Of a DNA stretch of 9,252 bases, positions 1 to 7,150 are shown one piece after another. The notes beneath the pieces were generated by a model. It made no database searches. It was given only the letters and a program-made list of their open reading frames with translations, and was not told where the DNA came from. Numbering within the stretch: position 1 is the stretch's first letter; each line of letters starts with the position of its first letter. A program made the position numbers and the translations under genes. Source of the DNA: Fidelibacterota bacterium (GTDB taxonomy: Bacteria > Fidelibacterota > UBA8477 > JABMPR01); the NCBI GenBank assembly GCA_030595455.1, contig JAUVDF010000025.1, positions 1 through 9,252 of the forward strand. The letters run 5' to 3'.

Positions 1-257
1 GCAGCCAGAACATGCTCGGTTGTATGAATTCTGGAACCGTTGTGTTCCAGAGTTGTTCCTCGTGAAATATCTACTACATGGTCAATATCAGCTGGTATTG
101 GCTTAGCATTAGGAACATCTGTTCTTAAAAAACGAATGCCCGTATTCTGCGCAGCGGGCTTAAAAGTCATCCTTGTTTGAACACCAGTATGTAGTCCAAT
201 ACCTGCAATCGAAACGGCTTTTTTAATACTTCTCTGATTTTCTCTTCTATCCTGCAT
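1..257 (-). CDS. lpxC: LpxC, UDP-3-O-acyl-N-acetylglucosamine deacetylase (partial, N-terminal 85 residues)
   Basis: Zinc-dependent deacetylase that catalyses the committed step of lipid A synthesis in the cytoplasm. The gene runs off the left edge of the window, so only the N-terminus is visible. The translated N-terminus contains the family signature GIGLHTG (residues 19-25) and ends in HTTEHVLAA (78-86). In that stretch E81-H82 matches the E. coli Glu78-His79 pair, where the His is a zinc ligand. The start is the ATG at 257-255. An in-frame TAG lies immediately before it, so no longer start is possible, and a GAGG lies just upstream with a short spacing. It follows lpxD by 37 bp and is the last visible gene of the operon. 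In many FCB-group bacteria LpxC is fused to FabZ; whether that holds here cannot be seen. Confidence 0.95.
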   Translation of the reverse strand, partial: MQDRRENQRSIKKAVSIAGIGLHTGVQTRMTFKPAAQNTGIRFLRTDVPNAKPIPADIDHVVDISRGTTLEHNGSRIHTTEHVLA

Positions 258-294
258 CTACCTCAAATCCTTTATATCCCCACTGAGCGTCCAC

Positions 295-1311
295 TTAGGA
301 TTTATTTACTTGTTTTTCAAGTGTTTTAACAGCTTTATAGAGCTCGGGTAATTTTTGAATAATGGCCTCAATTCTTAATTCATCACGGTGAGGCCGCGCC
401 GGAAAGCCACTCACCATGGTTCCATCTGGAACGTCTCTGGTAACCCCTCCCCGGGTTGCAATAGAAACATCGTTCCCAACTTGCAGATGACCTATCACCC
501 CGCTCTGGCCACCCATCTGAACCCTGTCACCAAGTATTGAGCTACCGGCAATGGCTACCTGTGCAGTCAGAAAGCAATTTTTTCCGATGCGAACGCTATG
601 GGCGACGTGTACCAAATTATCCAGTTTAGTGCCGTCACCGATCGTCGTGGCTCCTATCGATCCGCGATCAATCGCACAATTAGCACCAATCTCAACCTGC
701 TTACCCAGGACCACATTCCCGGTCTGGGGGATTTTCTGAATCTCACCTGATTCCACGGCAAAGCCAAACCCATCACTACCAATAACAGTACCACTATGGA
801 TGATGCAATTATCACCTAAAATACTTTCTTCATAAAGGACCACGTTAGGATAGAGATGTGTGTTATCACCCAGTTTCGAATTCTGGCCAACGATAACATT
901 GCTTTCCAAGATAATATTCTCACCCAGGTCAACTCCCTTACCAATCGTCACACCAGAACCGATTTCTGCAGAATCAGGAATAGTGACATCAGGGTCAATA
1001 AGTGCTGTAGAATGAATCCCGGGTTGGCACTCTCTTACTTTTTGATTCAAGAGTTTCAAGGCCATTAACATACTCTGTTGCGGGTTGGGAGACCGCAGTA
1101 GATTTGGGTATTCAATATCCATATCCTCAGGCACAATCAAGGCTGCTGCCTGAGTAGATTTGGCATATTTTAAATATTTAGAATTTGACAGAAAGGAAAC
1201 TTCCTGTGATGTAGCTACCTGGATCTCATTAAGTCGTGAGATTTCAAGGCTTTCATCACCCTCGAGTTTGACACCAAGGGCTTTTGCAAGTTCTCCTAGT
1301 TTTAAAGTCAC
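295..1311 (-). CDS. lpxD: LpxD, UDP-3-O-(3-hydroxyacyl)glucosamine N-acyltransferase
   Basis: Adds the N-linked 3-hydroxyacyl chain from acyl-ACP to UDP-3-O-acyl-glucosamine, the step after LpxC in lipid A synthesis. The 338-residue length is normal for the family. Residues 1 to about 100 form the LpxD-type uridine-binding domain. From about 101 to 300 there are hexapeptide repeats of a left-handed beta-helix (patterns such as AEIGSGVTIGKGV). The family motif GSDGFGFA is at 178-185, and H238 in the HVAHS segment corresponds to the E. coli catalytic His239. The C-terminus (about 308-338) is a charged helix. The start is a GTG at 1311-1309. A GGGAG overlaps the end of the skp stop codon but sits 12 nt away, a long spacing, so translation may be coupled to skp or weak. 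The gap to skp is 16 bp. Family assignment is certain; the exact start is less so. Confidence 0.97.
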   Translation of the reverse strand: MTLKLGELAKALGVKLEGDESLEISRLNEIQVATSQEVSFLSNSKYLKYAKSTQAAALIVPEDMDIEYPNLLRSPNPQQSMLMALKLLNQKVRECQPGIHSTALIDPDVTIPDSAEIGSGVTIGKGVDLGENIILESNVIVGQNSKLGDNTHLYPNVVLYEESILGDNCIIHSGTVIGSDGFGFAVESGEIQKIPQTGNVVLGKQVEIGANCAIDRGSIGATTIGDGTKLDNLVHVAHSVRIGKNCFLTAQVAIAGSSILGDRVQMGGQSGVIGHLQVGNDVSIATRGGVTRDVPDGTMVSGFPARPHRDELRIEAIIQKLPELYKAVKTLEKQVNKS

Positions 1312-1327
1312 AAGAATGACTAACTCC

Positions 1328-1834
1328 CTATTTCTGGAGCTCCTTTAAAACTTTTTCAGTTAGATCAAATTTATCCTGGGCATAAAGAACATTTCCAGCG
1401 ACTGTATCAAAAATGAAGTCGTAACCGCCGTCTTCTCCGACCTTTTTAATCGCTGAATTAATTTTCTGAAGGACTGGGTCTGCCAAAGATTGTTGTTTTT
1501 GGTAGAATTCACCTTGTGGGCCTAATTTCTCCACCTGGAACCGTTGAATCTCCTCAGCCAGCTTACGCATCTCGTTCTCTTTAGCGCCACGGTTACTTTC
1601 AGTCATAAGGAATTTTTGGCGTTCATATTCCTTCTGTAAACTGTCCAGGGATTCTGCCATATCGTAATACTGTTTTTCAAGTTTACGACCTTCAACTTCA
1701 AGTTTGCTCTGTGCTTCACGAAACTCTTCGAGATTAGCCAGAATATACTCTGAGTTTATATAGCCAAATTTCTGGCCAAAAGCGGCAACGGACAGAGTCA
1801 GTAGTAAAATCAAACGGATTGTAGCTTTGTTCAA
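1328..1834 (-). CDS. skp: Skp/OmpH-family periplasmic chaperone
   Basis: Small periplasmic chaperone of the OmpH/Skp family, which in characterised bacteria holds unfolded outer-membrane proteins on their way to the Bam complex. The 168-residue product begins with a signal peptide: a short basic start, a hydrophobic core (about residues 7-18) and a likely cleavage after AFG near residue 20. Mature residues then read QKFGYINSEYIL, matching the start of the family's head domain. Residues about 35-130 are rich in charged heptads (Glu, Lys, Arg, Gln), as expected for the long coiled-coil arms, and the C-terminal part returns to a strand-rich segment (YDFIFDTVAGNVLY). The start is TTG at 1834-1832, chosen because AAGGAG lies 8 nt upstream and the signal peptide begins there. 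It sits 27 bp after bamA and 16 bp before lpxD. Only one copy is present; several FCB relatives carry two in tandem. Confidence 0.9.
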   Translation of the reverse strand: MNKATIRLILLLTLSVAAFGQKFGYINSEYILANLEEFREAQSKLEVEGRKLEKQYYDMAESLDSLQKEYERQKFLMTESNRGAKENEMRKLAEEIQRFQVEKLGPQGEFYQKQQSLADPVLQKINSAIKKVGEDGGYDFIFDTVAGNVLYAQDKFDLTEKVLKELQK

Positions 1835-1842
1835 AACGGTAT

Positions 1843-1848
1843 CTCCTT
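1843..1848 (-). promoter_or_regulatory. Shine-Dalgarno site that fixes the TTG start of skp
   Basis: The minus strand reads AAGGAG here, with 8 nt to the TTG at 1834-1832. No ATG is suitably placed, so the site supports the TTG as the true initiator. The signal peptide that begins at this codon agrees with it. Confidence 0.65.
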
Positions 1849-1861
1849 AACCAATTATATA

Positions 1862-4219
1862 CTAAAATTGCTGGCCGAAAATGAAATGATACTCCGGCGA
1901 TTTCCAGTCAGGTACAGGGTCGTTATCAAATCCCCAACCAATATCAATACCTAACATACCGAGCGGCGGCATGATAACACGACCACCAAACCCAGCTGAT
2001 CGTTTCAGATCAAATAAATTACTTGTTTCAAAATCATCCCAAACATTTCCTGCCTCGGCAAACCCGATCAGATACATCATGGGGTTGGGAGACAAGAGGA
2101 AGCGCAGTTCCATTGTATACTTGAAAGACGCCATCCCACCAAAGTAAGCATCACCGTCCAAGGTTCCAACAGATCGTTCTGCATAACCACGTAGAGCACT
2201 TCCATAGATCAAACCAGCACCCCCCATAAAAAAGTACTCATCGTAGGGGATAATGTGGGTTGAATCCAATTCCAATGGATGGAGAAGTCCTCCCTCAAGA
2301 TAACTTCTCATCGCGAGTTTATCTTTCCAAAGGGGCGTGTACCACTCAAGACTAGCTTTCTGTTTGAAAAAGCTTTCGTTTCCACCGAGTAAGTCCCCAC
2401 TGTAGAGTGTATTTAGCGATAGAACAGAGCCCGATGTTGGGAACTCAGGCGCATTTCTGGAATCTCTGGTAATGGTCTGTGATAAGCTGATACCCGAAGT
2501 TTGTTCTAAATGGGCTGGATTTACACGATCAAAAATACTTTGATAATAGACCTTATCCAGATCGTACTTATCCACGGTGGCTCTAAGGGTCCAGCGACCA
2601 CGGAAATAATTGTCAGGCCATTGGAAGCGACGACCAAACGTAACCGTTCCACCGATAGTGTGGACATCATATGGTGTTGAATAGCTTGAGGAATAGCTGA
2701 AGTAGGAAGTATTTGTCGACTGGCTCCGATCCTGATTAAATAAACTGATTCCTAACAAGTTCGGAGTATTAAACAACCATGGCTCGACAAAACTTATGGA
2801 TAAGGCCTCATAACTATAGGCACGCTGGAAATTGAAGGTAAGCTGTTGGCCATTTCCCCGAAAATTCGGGAATTGAAGCCCAACTGTACCAATAAATCCA
2901 TCTCGCTCACTATAACCAGCACTCGCTGTAGCAGTCCCCGTATTCTTCTCTTCCACTTCAAAGACCAGATCAATTTCATCATCATCGTAGGGAATTACAT
3001 CGGGGATCACGTTTCCAAAATAATTCAGAATCATAATTTCGCGTTGTGAACGCATGAGCGCAGTTCGACTGAATAAATCTCCAGGAAAAATCCTTAGTTC
3101 CCGGCGGATAACATTTTCCTTGGTCTTACCATTACCAACAATTTTGATATGGCGAACATGTACTGGGTTCATTTCCTGTATATTTAAGGTCAAATTAACC
3201 GTATCTGCAGCAACTGGCATTTCAACCGAGTTGATCTGAGCATATAGGTATCCTTTGTCCATGTAGGGTCCACGAACTCCAGTTTCGATAGCTTCCATCA
3301 GTTTTTCTGAGTTGTAGGTATCACCACGGGAAATACCGAGAGCTGCCAAAATATCTATAGTCTCAAAAACCGTATTACCGGTAATCTTGACATCGCCATA
3401 GTGATATTTTCCACCTTCGTACAAGTCAATCCTAAAGAACATTTTCTGCAGGTCTTCAGAGTAATAGATGCTATCACCCAAAACTTCAGCATCACGATAG
3501 CCCATAGCATGCATATTATTCTCAATAGCCCGCTCATCTGTGCGAAGATTGTCGATTGAGAACTCTGTTTCAGCCCAGAACTTCCACCAGCGTTCCTCTT
3601 TAATACTTTCCATCTTTTTTTTCAACTTACGATCAGAAAGCTGAGTATTTCCAGTAAAATAGATTCCACCGACAGACACTTTTTTCTTTTCGGTAATTTG
3701 AAATTTAACGCCACGCGTATTTTCTTTGGCACCCTCAAAAGTGGTTGGCTCAATCTCTGCCAGCAGATAACCTTCTTCATAATAAAGATTCTGAATCAGA
3801 CGTTGGCTCTCATAAACTATAAACGGTGTCAAAGCCTGCCCAGGGTGAAGATCCAGAGCTTCTTCAATCTCATCGGTCTTGATCTTTTTATTGCCCTCGA
3901 CTACAACCTCATGGAGACGGGGATACTCCTCAATAGAAATAACCAGATGTACGCCAGCTTCACTCTCCTGGTTTGTTAAAATCTTTACATCTGAGAATAA
4001 TCCAAGACTCCATAACTGCTTGACAGCTTCAGAAAAAGATTCCTGACTAGCATCCATGCCAGCACTCAGTCCAGAGGTTGAAATAATGACTTCTGGAGTA
4101 GCCGTCTTGGCCCCTACAACATCAATACTAGCCACTTTAATTTTAGCTGCTTGTTGTTGCCCCATCAAAGTGGATAGGACAAAAATAAAGCTTACGAGGT
4201 GTATAATAATTTTTTTCAT
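1862..4219 (-). CDS. bamA: BamA, outer-membrane protein assembly factor (Omp85 family)
   Basis: Central outer-membrane subunit of the Bam machinery, which folds and inserts beta-barrel proteins. The 785-residue length is typical. A signal peptide covers residues 1 to about 20 (basic MKK, hydrophobic core, likely cleavage near LMGQ). Five POTRA domains can be outlined by their strand and VxGN-like signatures: about 27-97, 98-177 (VVVEGNKKI), 178-270 (IYFTGNTQLS), 271-350 (VKITGNTVF) and 351-425 (IKIVGNGKT). The rest (about 426-785) is the 16-strand barrel, with the conserved loop-6 RGY motif at 677-679. The protein ends in GQQF, with the terminal Phe typical of barrel proteins. The start is ATG at 4219-4217, 15 bp after uppS. 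No Shine-Dalgarno sequence is visible in that gap, so translation probably depends on coupling or another mode. Neighbouring skp supplies its chaperone. Confidence 0.97.
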   Translation of the reverse strand: MKKIIIHLVSFIFVLSTLMGQQQAAKIKVASIDVVGAKTATPEVIISTSGLSAGMDASQESFSEAVKQLWSLGLFSDVKILTNQESEAGVHLVISIEEYPRLHEVVVEGNKKIKTDEIEEALDLHPGQALTPFIVYESQRLIQNLYYEEGYLLAEIEPTTFEGAKENTRGVKFQITEKKKVSVGGIYFTGNTQLSDRKLKKKMESIKEERWWKFWAETEFSIDNLRTDERAIENNMHAMGYRDAEVLGDSIYYSEDLQKMFFRIDLYEGGKYHYGDVKITGNTVFETIDILAALGISRGDTYNSEKLMEAIETGVRGPYMDKGYLYAQINSVEMPVAADTVNLTLNIQEMNPVHVRHIKIVGNGKTKENVIRRELRIFPGDLFSRTALMRSQREIMILNYFGNVIPDVIPYDDDEIDLVFEVEEKNTGTATASAGYSERDGFIGTVGLQFPNFRGNGQQLTFNFQRAYSYEALSISFVEPWLFNTPNLLGISLFNQDRSQSTNTSYFSYSSSYSTPYDVHTIGGTVTFGRRFQWPDNYFRGRWTLRATVDKYDLDKVYYQSIFDRVNPAHLEQTSGISLSQTITRDSRNAPEFPTSGSVLSLNTLYSGDLLGGNESFFKQKASLEWYTPLWKDKLAMRSYLEGGLLHPLELDSTHIIPYDEYFFMGGAGLIYGSALRGYAERSVGTLDGDAYFGGMASFKYTMELRFLLSPNPMMYLIGFAEAGNVWDDFETSNLFDLKRSAGFGGRVIMPPLGMLGIDIGWGFDNDPVPDWKSPEYHFIFGQQF

Positions 4220-4234
4220 ATCTAAACGAACGTT

Positions 4235-5008
4235 CTAAGTCTTGATTTGTTCACTAACTTGTCCGTATCTTCGCTCTCTTTTTTGAAATTCTTTAATAGC
4301 TTCTAAAAAATCTTGCTCTGAAAAGGCTGGCCAGAACACTGGAGTAACAAAAATCTCAGTGTAAGCCAATTGCCATAACAAGAAATTACTTAATCTAAAT
4401 TCCCCACTGGTCCGGATAAGCAAATCCGGGTCCTGGATTTTTGCAGTATACAGATGATTCGAAATAGTTTCATCACTAATCTCTGAGGGTTTTAGCTCCC
4501 CTCTTTCCACAGCCGACCCAATTGTCTGCACTGCTTGTAATATTTCCTGGCGGCTACCATAGTTCAAGGCCAGGTTTAAATTCAGTCCCGTATTGCTAGC
4601 TGTACGTTCAATCCCATCCAACATGCCCTTCCGGGGACCCTTTGGCATAGATTCCAGATTACCAATTACCGTCAGACGTACATTATTACGGTGCAGGTCC
4701 TCAACTTCTTTGGTGATCGTATCCAGCAACAAGTTCATAAGGGCTGACACTTCAAGCTTTGGCCGGTTCCAATTTTCACTTGAAAACGTGTATAGTGTCA
4801 AGGTTTCCAAACCCAGTTCACCTGCCAGCTCAGTAATCAAACGAACGGTTTTAACCCCTGCTGTGTGGCCAAATATTCTAGGTTTTGATCTTGATTTAGC
4901 CCAACGACCATTCCCATCCATGATAATGGCAACATGTTTTGGAAGATCCCCATGAGCCAGGACATCAGCTTTCAGTTTCGCAAGTTGCTCAGGCGTCATC
5001 TGAATCAC
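4235..5008 (-). CDS. uppS: UppS, di-trans,poly-cis-undecaprenyl-diphosphate synthase (isoprenyl transferase)
   Basis: Cis-prenyltransferase that condenses isopentenyl diphosphate units onto farnesyl diphosphate to make undecaprenyl diphosphate, the lipid carrier for peptidoglycan and O-antigen synthesis. Numbered from the longer start, 257 residues carry the family signatures: HVAIIMDGNGRWA (25-37) with catalytic D31, FGHTAG (46-51), TLYTFSSENWNRP, and RTSGE (199-203). R199, R205 and E218 match E. coli R194, R200 and E213. The start is ambiguous. The longer form begins with a GTG that overlaps the previous gene's TGA by 4 bp. An ATG three codons later (4999-4997) has GGAG exactly 8 nt upstream and may be preferred, giving 254 residues. 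It is placed between the DUF59 gene and bamA, 15 bp before the latter. Confidence 0.97.
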   Translation of the reverse strand: MIQMTPEQLAKLKADVLAHGDLPKHVAIIMDGNGRWAKSRSKPRIFGHTAGVKTVRLITELAGELGLETLTLYTFSSENWNRPKLEVSALMNLLLDTITKEVEDLHRNNVRLTVIGNLESMPKGPRKGMLDGIERTASNTGLNLNLALNYGSRQEILQAVQTIGSAVERGELKPSEISDETISNHLYTAKIQDPDLLIRTSGEFRLSNFLLWQLAYTEIFVTPVFWPAFSEQDFLEAIKEFQKRERRYGQVSEQIKT

Positions 5009-5304
5009 TCCATCCCCAGGGCAGTACGTCCCTCAGGACTAATCATAGCAGGATTCCAACGTGGTTCCCAGACAACTTCTACTTGAGCTTCTGTCACACC
5101 TTCCAGTGCTTCAACAGCATCTTTCACATTTTTGGATATCACTTCATGCATGGGGCACCCGGTTGCTGTTAAAGTCATTTTCACTACAACCGAATGTTCA
5201 TCAATTTGAACTTCATAGATCAATCCCAGGTCAACCAGATTCACCGGTATCTCTGGATCATACACCTTTTGCAAGGCACTAATGATTTGATCTTTGGTAA
5301 CCAT
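5005..5304 (-). CDS. MIP18/DUF59 family protein (SufT/PaaD-like Fe-S maturation factor)
   Basis: A 99-residue single-domain protein of the MIP18 (DUF59) family, whose members (SufT, PaaD, eukaryotic CIA2/MIP18) help mature Fe-S proteins. The signature YDPEIPVNLVDLGLIY lies at 15-30, with the invariant DPE at 16-18. The TATGCP motif places the conserved reactive Cys at residue 50. The C-terminal VVWEPRWNPAMIS segment is the SufT/PaaD-type tail. It starts at ATG 5304-5302, 9 bp after mrp, with only a weak ribosome site, so coupling to mrp is likely. Its TGA stop overlaps the possible GTG start of uppS. Its position next to mrp, whose own N-terminus is a divergent DUF59 domain, supports a role in Fe-S cluster delivery. 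The exact target is unknown, and a narrower name such as sufT is not justified from sequence alone. Confidence 0.9.
   Translation of the reverse strand: MVTKDQIISALQKVYDPEIPVNLVDLGLIYEVQIDEHSVVVKMTLTATGCPMHEVISKNVKDAVEALEGVTEAQVEVVWEPRWNPAMISPEGRTALGME
5008..5011 (-). promoter_or_regulatory. Shine-Dalgarno site relevant to the uppS start choice
   Basis: The minus strand reads GGAG here, 8 nt before the ATG at 4999-4997. This favours the internal ATG as the uppS start. A second G-run (GGGG, 5017-5014) lies 5 nt before the GTG at 5008, so both starts remain possible. Confidence 0.45.
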
Positions 5305-5313
5305 CGTCTTAAA

Positions 5314-6351
5314 TCAGTTTACCAATTCATGGACTTGGTTAGCCACGTCTCTAAACAGCTGAGCTGCTTCTGATTCAGGCAAATGAATAACTAATGGTTC
5401 GCCATTCTCGCCTGCTTTCATAATATCTTCATTAAGCGGAATTTTAGCCAGCAAAGGGACATTAAGTCGCTTACTCTCTTTAGCTCCACCACCTGAAGAA
5501 AATATTTGTGATTCATGACCACAATTTGTGCAGATATGGTACGACATGTTTTCGATAATACCCAGAACCGGCGTATTTACTTTCTCAAACATATTTGCCC
5601 CACGCTCTACATCTTTGAGTGCAAGATCTTGGGGAGTTGTAACAATAACAGCCCCTGTCAGAGCTACCTGCTGCACCAGGGTCAGCTGGACATCACCAGT
5701 TCCTGGAGGCAGATCTAATATCAAATAGTCCAAGTCGCCCCAAGCTACATCAAATAAAAACTGCGATACCATTTTAGTAACCATAGCCCCTCTCCAGATT
5801 ACTGGAGAACTGTCAGTTAGCAAGAAGCCTAAAGACATGAGGGACATATCATATTTAATAATCGGTTGAAGCTTATTGCCTTCCAGGACCTTAGGAACTT
5901 CATGCACACCCAGGGTTATTGGTAAACTTGGTCCGAACACATCCAAATCCAAAATTCCAACTGTATGTCCTTGCTTACGAAGGGCGGCTGCCAGATTAGC
6001 TGCAACGGTTGATTTTCCAACTCCACCTTTACCGCTGGCAACGGCAATTGTATGCTTGACTCCCGGTATTCCCGGTGGTGCAGTTGCCTCCTGCTGACCG
6101 GCAGAGGCTTGAGCAGCACCCTGAATTATTTCGATACTGACTTTTTCATAGCCACCAGCCCGCAACACCTGTTCTAAATTTGCTAAAATCTCCTGGCGAA
6201 CGTCTTCCTTTTCACTGGAAAACTTCACTCCAAGCTCAACACTATTATCACTTTCCTTTACGTTTTGGATCAGTCCAAAGCTAACAACATCCTTGCTGAA
6301 ACCAGGGTACTTTACCTGACGTAAAAGGGAATTAAGTTTATCATCATTCAT
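5314..6351 (-). CDS. mrp: Mrp/ApbC/NBP35-family Fe-S cluster carrier ATPase
   Basis: P-loop ATPase that binds a [4Fe-4S] cluster between two subunits and passes it to apo-proteins in the cytoplasm. The 345 residues fall into three parts: an N-terminal MIP18/DUF59-like domain (about 1-77), an Ala/Gln/Pro-rich linker (about 78-97) and the MinD-like ATPase domain (about 98-345). The deviant Walker A SGKGGVGKST is at 106-115, with signature K108 and P-loop K113. The DLDVFGPS switch and the LDLPPGTGD Walker B-like segment follow. The CxxC that holds the bridging cluster is C274-T-N-C277. The N-terminal domain has YPGFSKDVVSFGLI in place of the DPE motif and no Cys, so the following DUF59 gene may provide that function. 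ATG start at 6351-6349, with AGAGGAAG upstream at a somewhat long spacing. It is the first gene of the long operon. Confidence 0.95.
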   Translation of the reverse strand: MNDDKLNSLLRQVKYPGFSKDVVSFGLIQNVKESDNSVELGVKFSSEKEDVRQEILANLEQVLRAGGYEKVSIEIIQGAAQASAGQQEATAPPGIPGVKHTIAVASGKGGVGKSTVAANLAAALRKQGHTVGILDLDVFGPSLPITLGVHEVPKVLEGNKLQPIIKYDMSLMSLGFLLTDSSPVIWRGAMVTKMVSQFLFDVAWGDLDYLILDLPPGTGDVQLTLVQQVALTGAVIVTTPQDLALKDVERGANMFEKVNTPVLGIIENMSYHICTNCGHESQIFSSGGGAKESKRLNVPLLAKIPLNEDIMKAGENGEPLVIHLPESEAAQLFRDVANQVHELVN

Positions 6352-6418
6352 CGTGTATTTCTTCCTCTAACTTTCATAGCCTGCTAATATAGTTTTCAAT
6401 TCTCCAGATGCAGGATAA

Positions 6419-6446
6419 ATGATAGTTGATTTACAACTTTTGACAG
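6419..6446 (-). promoter_or_regulatory. Candidate promoter of the mrp-to-lpxC operon
   Basis: On the minus strand, CTGTCA (6446-6441; 4 of 6 to the -35 consensus) and TATCAT (6424-6419; 5 of 6 to the -10 consensus) are 16 bp apart. A start near 6412 would give a leader of about 60 nt before mrp. It lies downstream of the ferredoxin terminator, where a new promoter is needed. Evidence is by consensus only, and the organism's sigma factor preference is unknown. Confidence 0.35.
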
Positions 6447-6532
6447 ACTTTATCTGGCAATGGTTAAGATTGAAATAGTGAGGGGTTTTGATGGACTATA
6501 GTTTTAATTATTAGCCTTGAGAATTAATTCCA

Positions 6533-6565
6533 GCTAAACAAAAGGTCTCCCATTGGGAGACCTTT
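6533..6565 (-). terminator. Intrinsic terminator of the ferredoxin gene
   Basis: A perfect 11-bp inverted repeat (6541-6551 and 6555-6565, AAAGGTCTCCC / GGGAGACCTTT) with a 3-nt loop. Read on the minus strand the stem ends in CCTTTTGTTT, the T-rich tail of a Rho-independent terminator. It lies 40 nt past the ferredoxin stop codon. On the plus strand the tail is TTTATACTC, so termination in that direction would be weaker. Confidence 0.85.
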
Positions 6566-6604
6566 ATACTCAAGTGAGTGTGAAAAATACTGATCTGTTT
6601 AATA

Positions 6605-7150
<546 letters not shown>

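Noticed and set aside
1082..2092. An identical GGTTGGGAGAC at about 1082 and 2081, considered as a repeat.
   Set aside because: Both copies encode a Ser-Pro-Asn-Pro segment inside lpxD and bamA; two copies of 11 bp in coding sequence are not meaningful.
2794..3049. Open frames of about 60-120 codons on both strands inside bamA, uppS, mrp and the kinase fusion gene.
   Set aside because: They lie wholly within genes with strong family motifs in another frame, and show no recognisable domain or ribosome site.
4228..4235. 8-bp palindrome GAACGTTC at the uppS-bamA junction, considered as an operator.
   Set aside because: It is short, lies in the spacer of two co-directional genes and has no promoter beside it.
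6503..6528. Inverted repeat TTAATT / AATTAA in the mrp upstream region.
   Set aside because: AT-only 6-bp arms with a 12-nt loop in AT-rich DNA are expected by chance and no function is suggested.
6440..6565. Perfect TTGACA on the plus strand at 6440-6445, which could start a roughly 100-nt small RNA ending at the hairpin at 6541-6565.
   Set aside because: At 17 to 18 bp spacing the -10 position reads GTTAAG or TTAAGA, a poor match, and the plus-strand hairpin tail is not T-rich.
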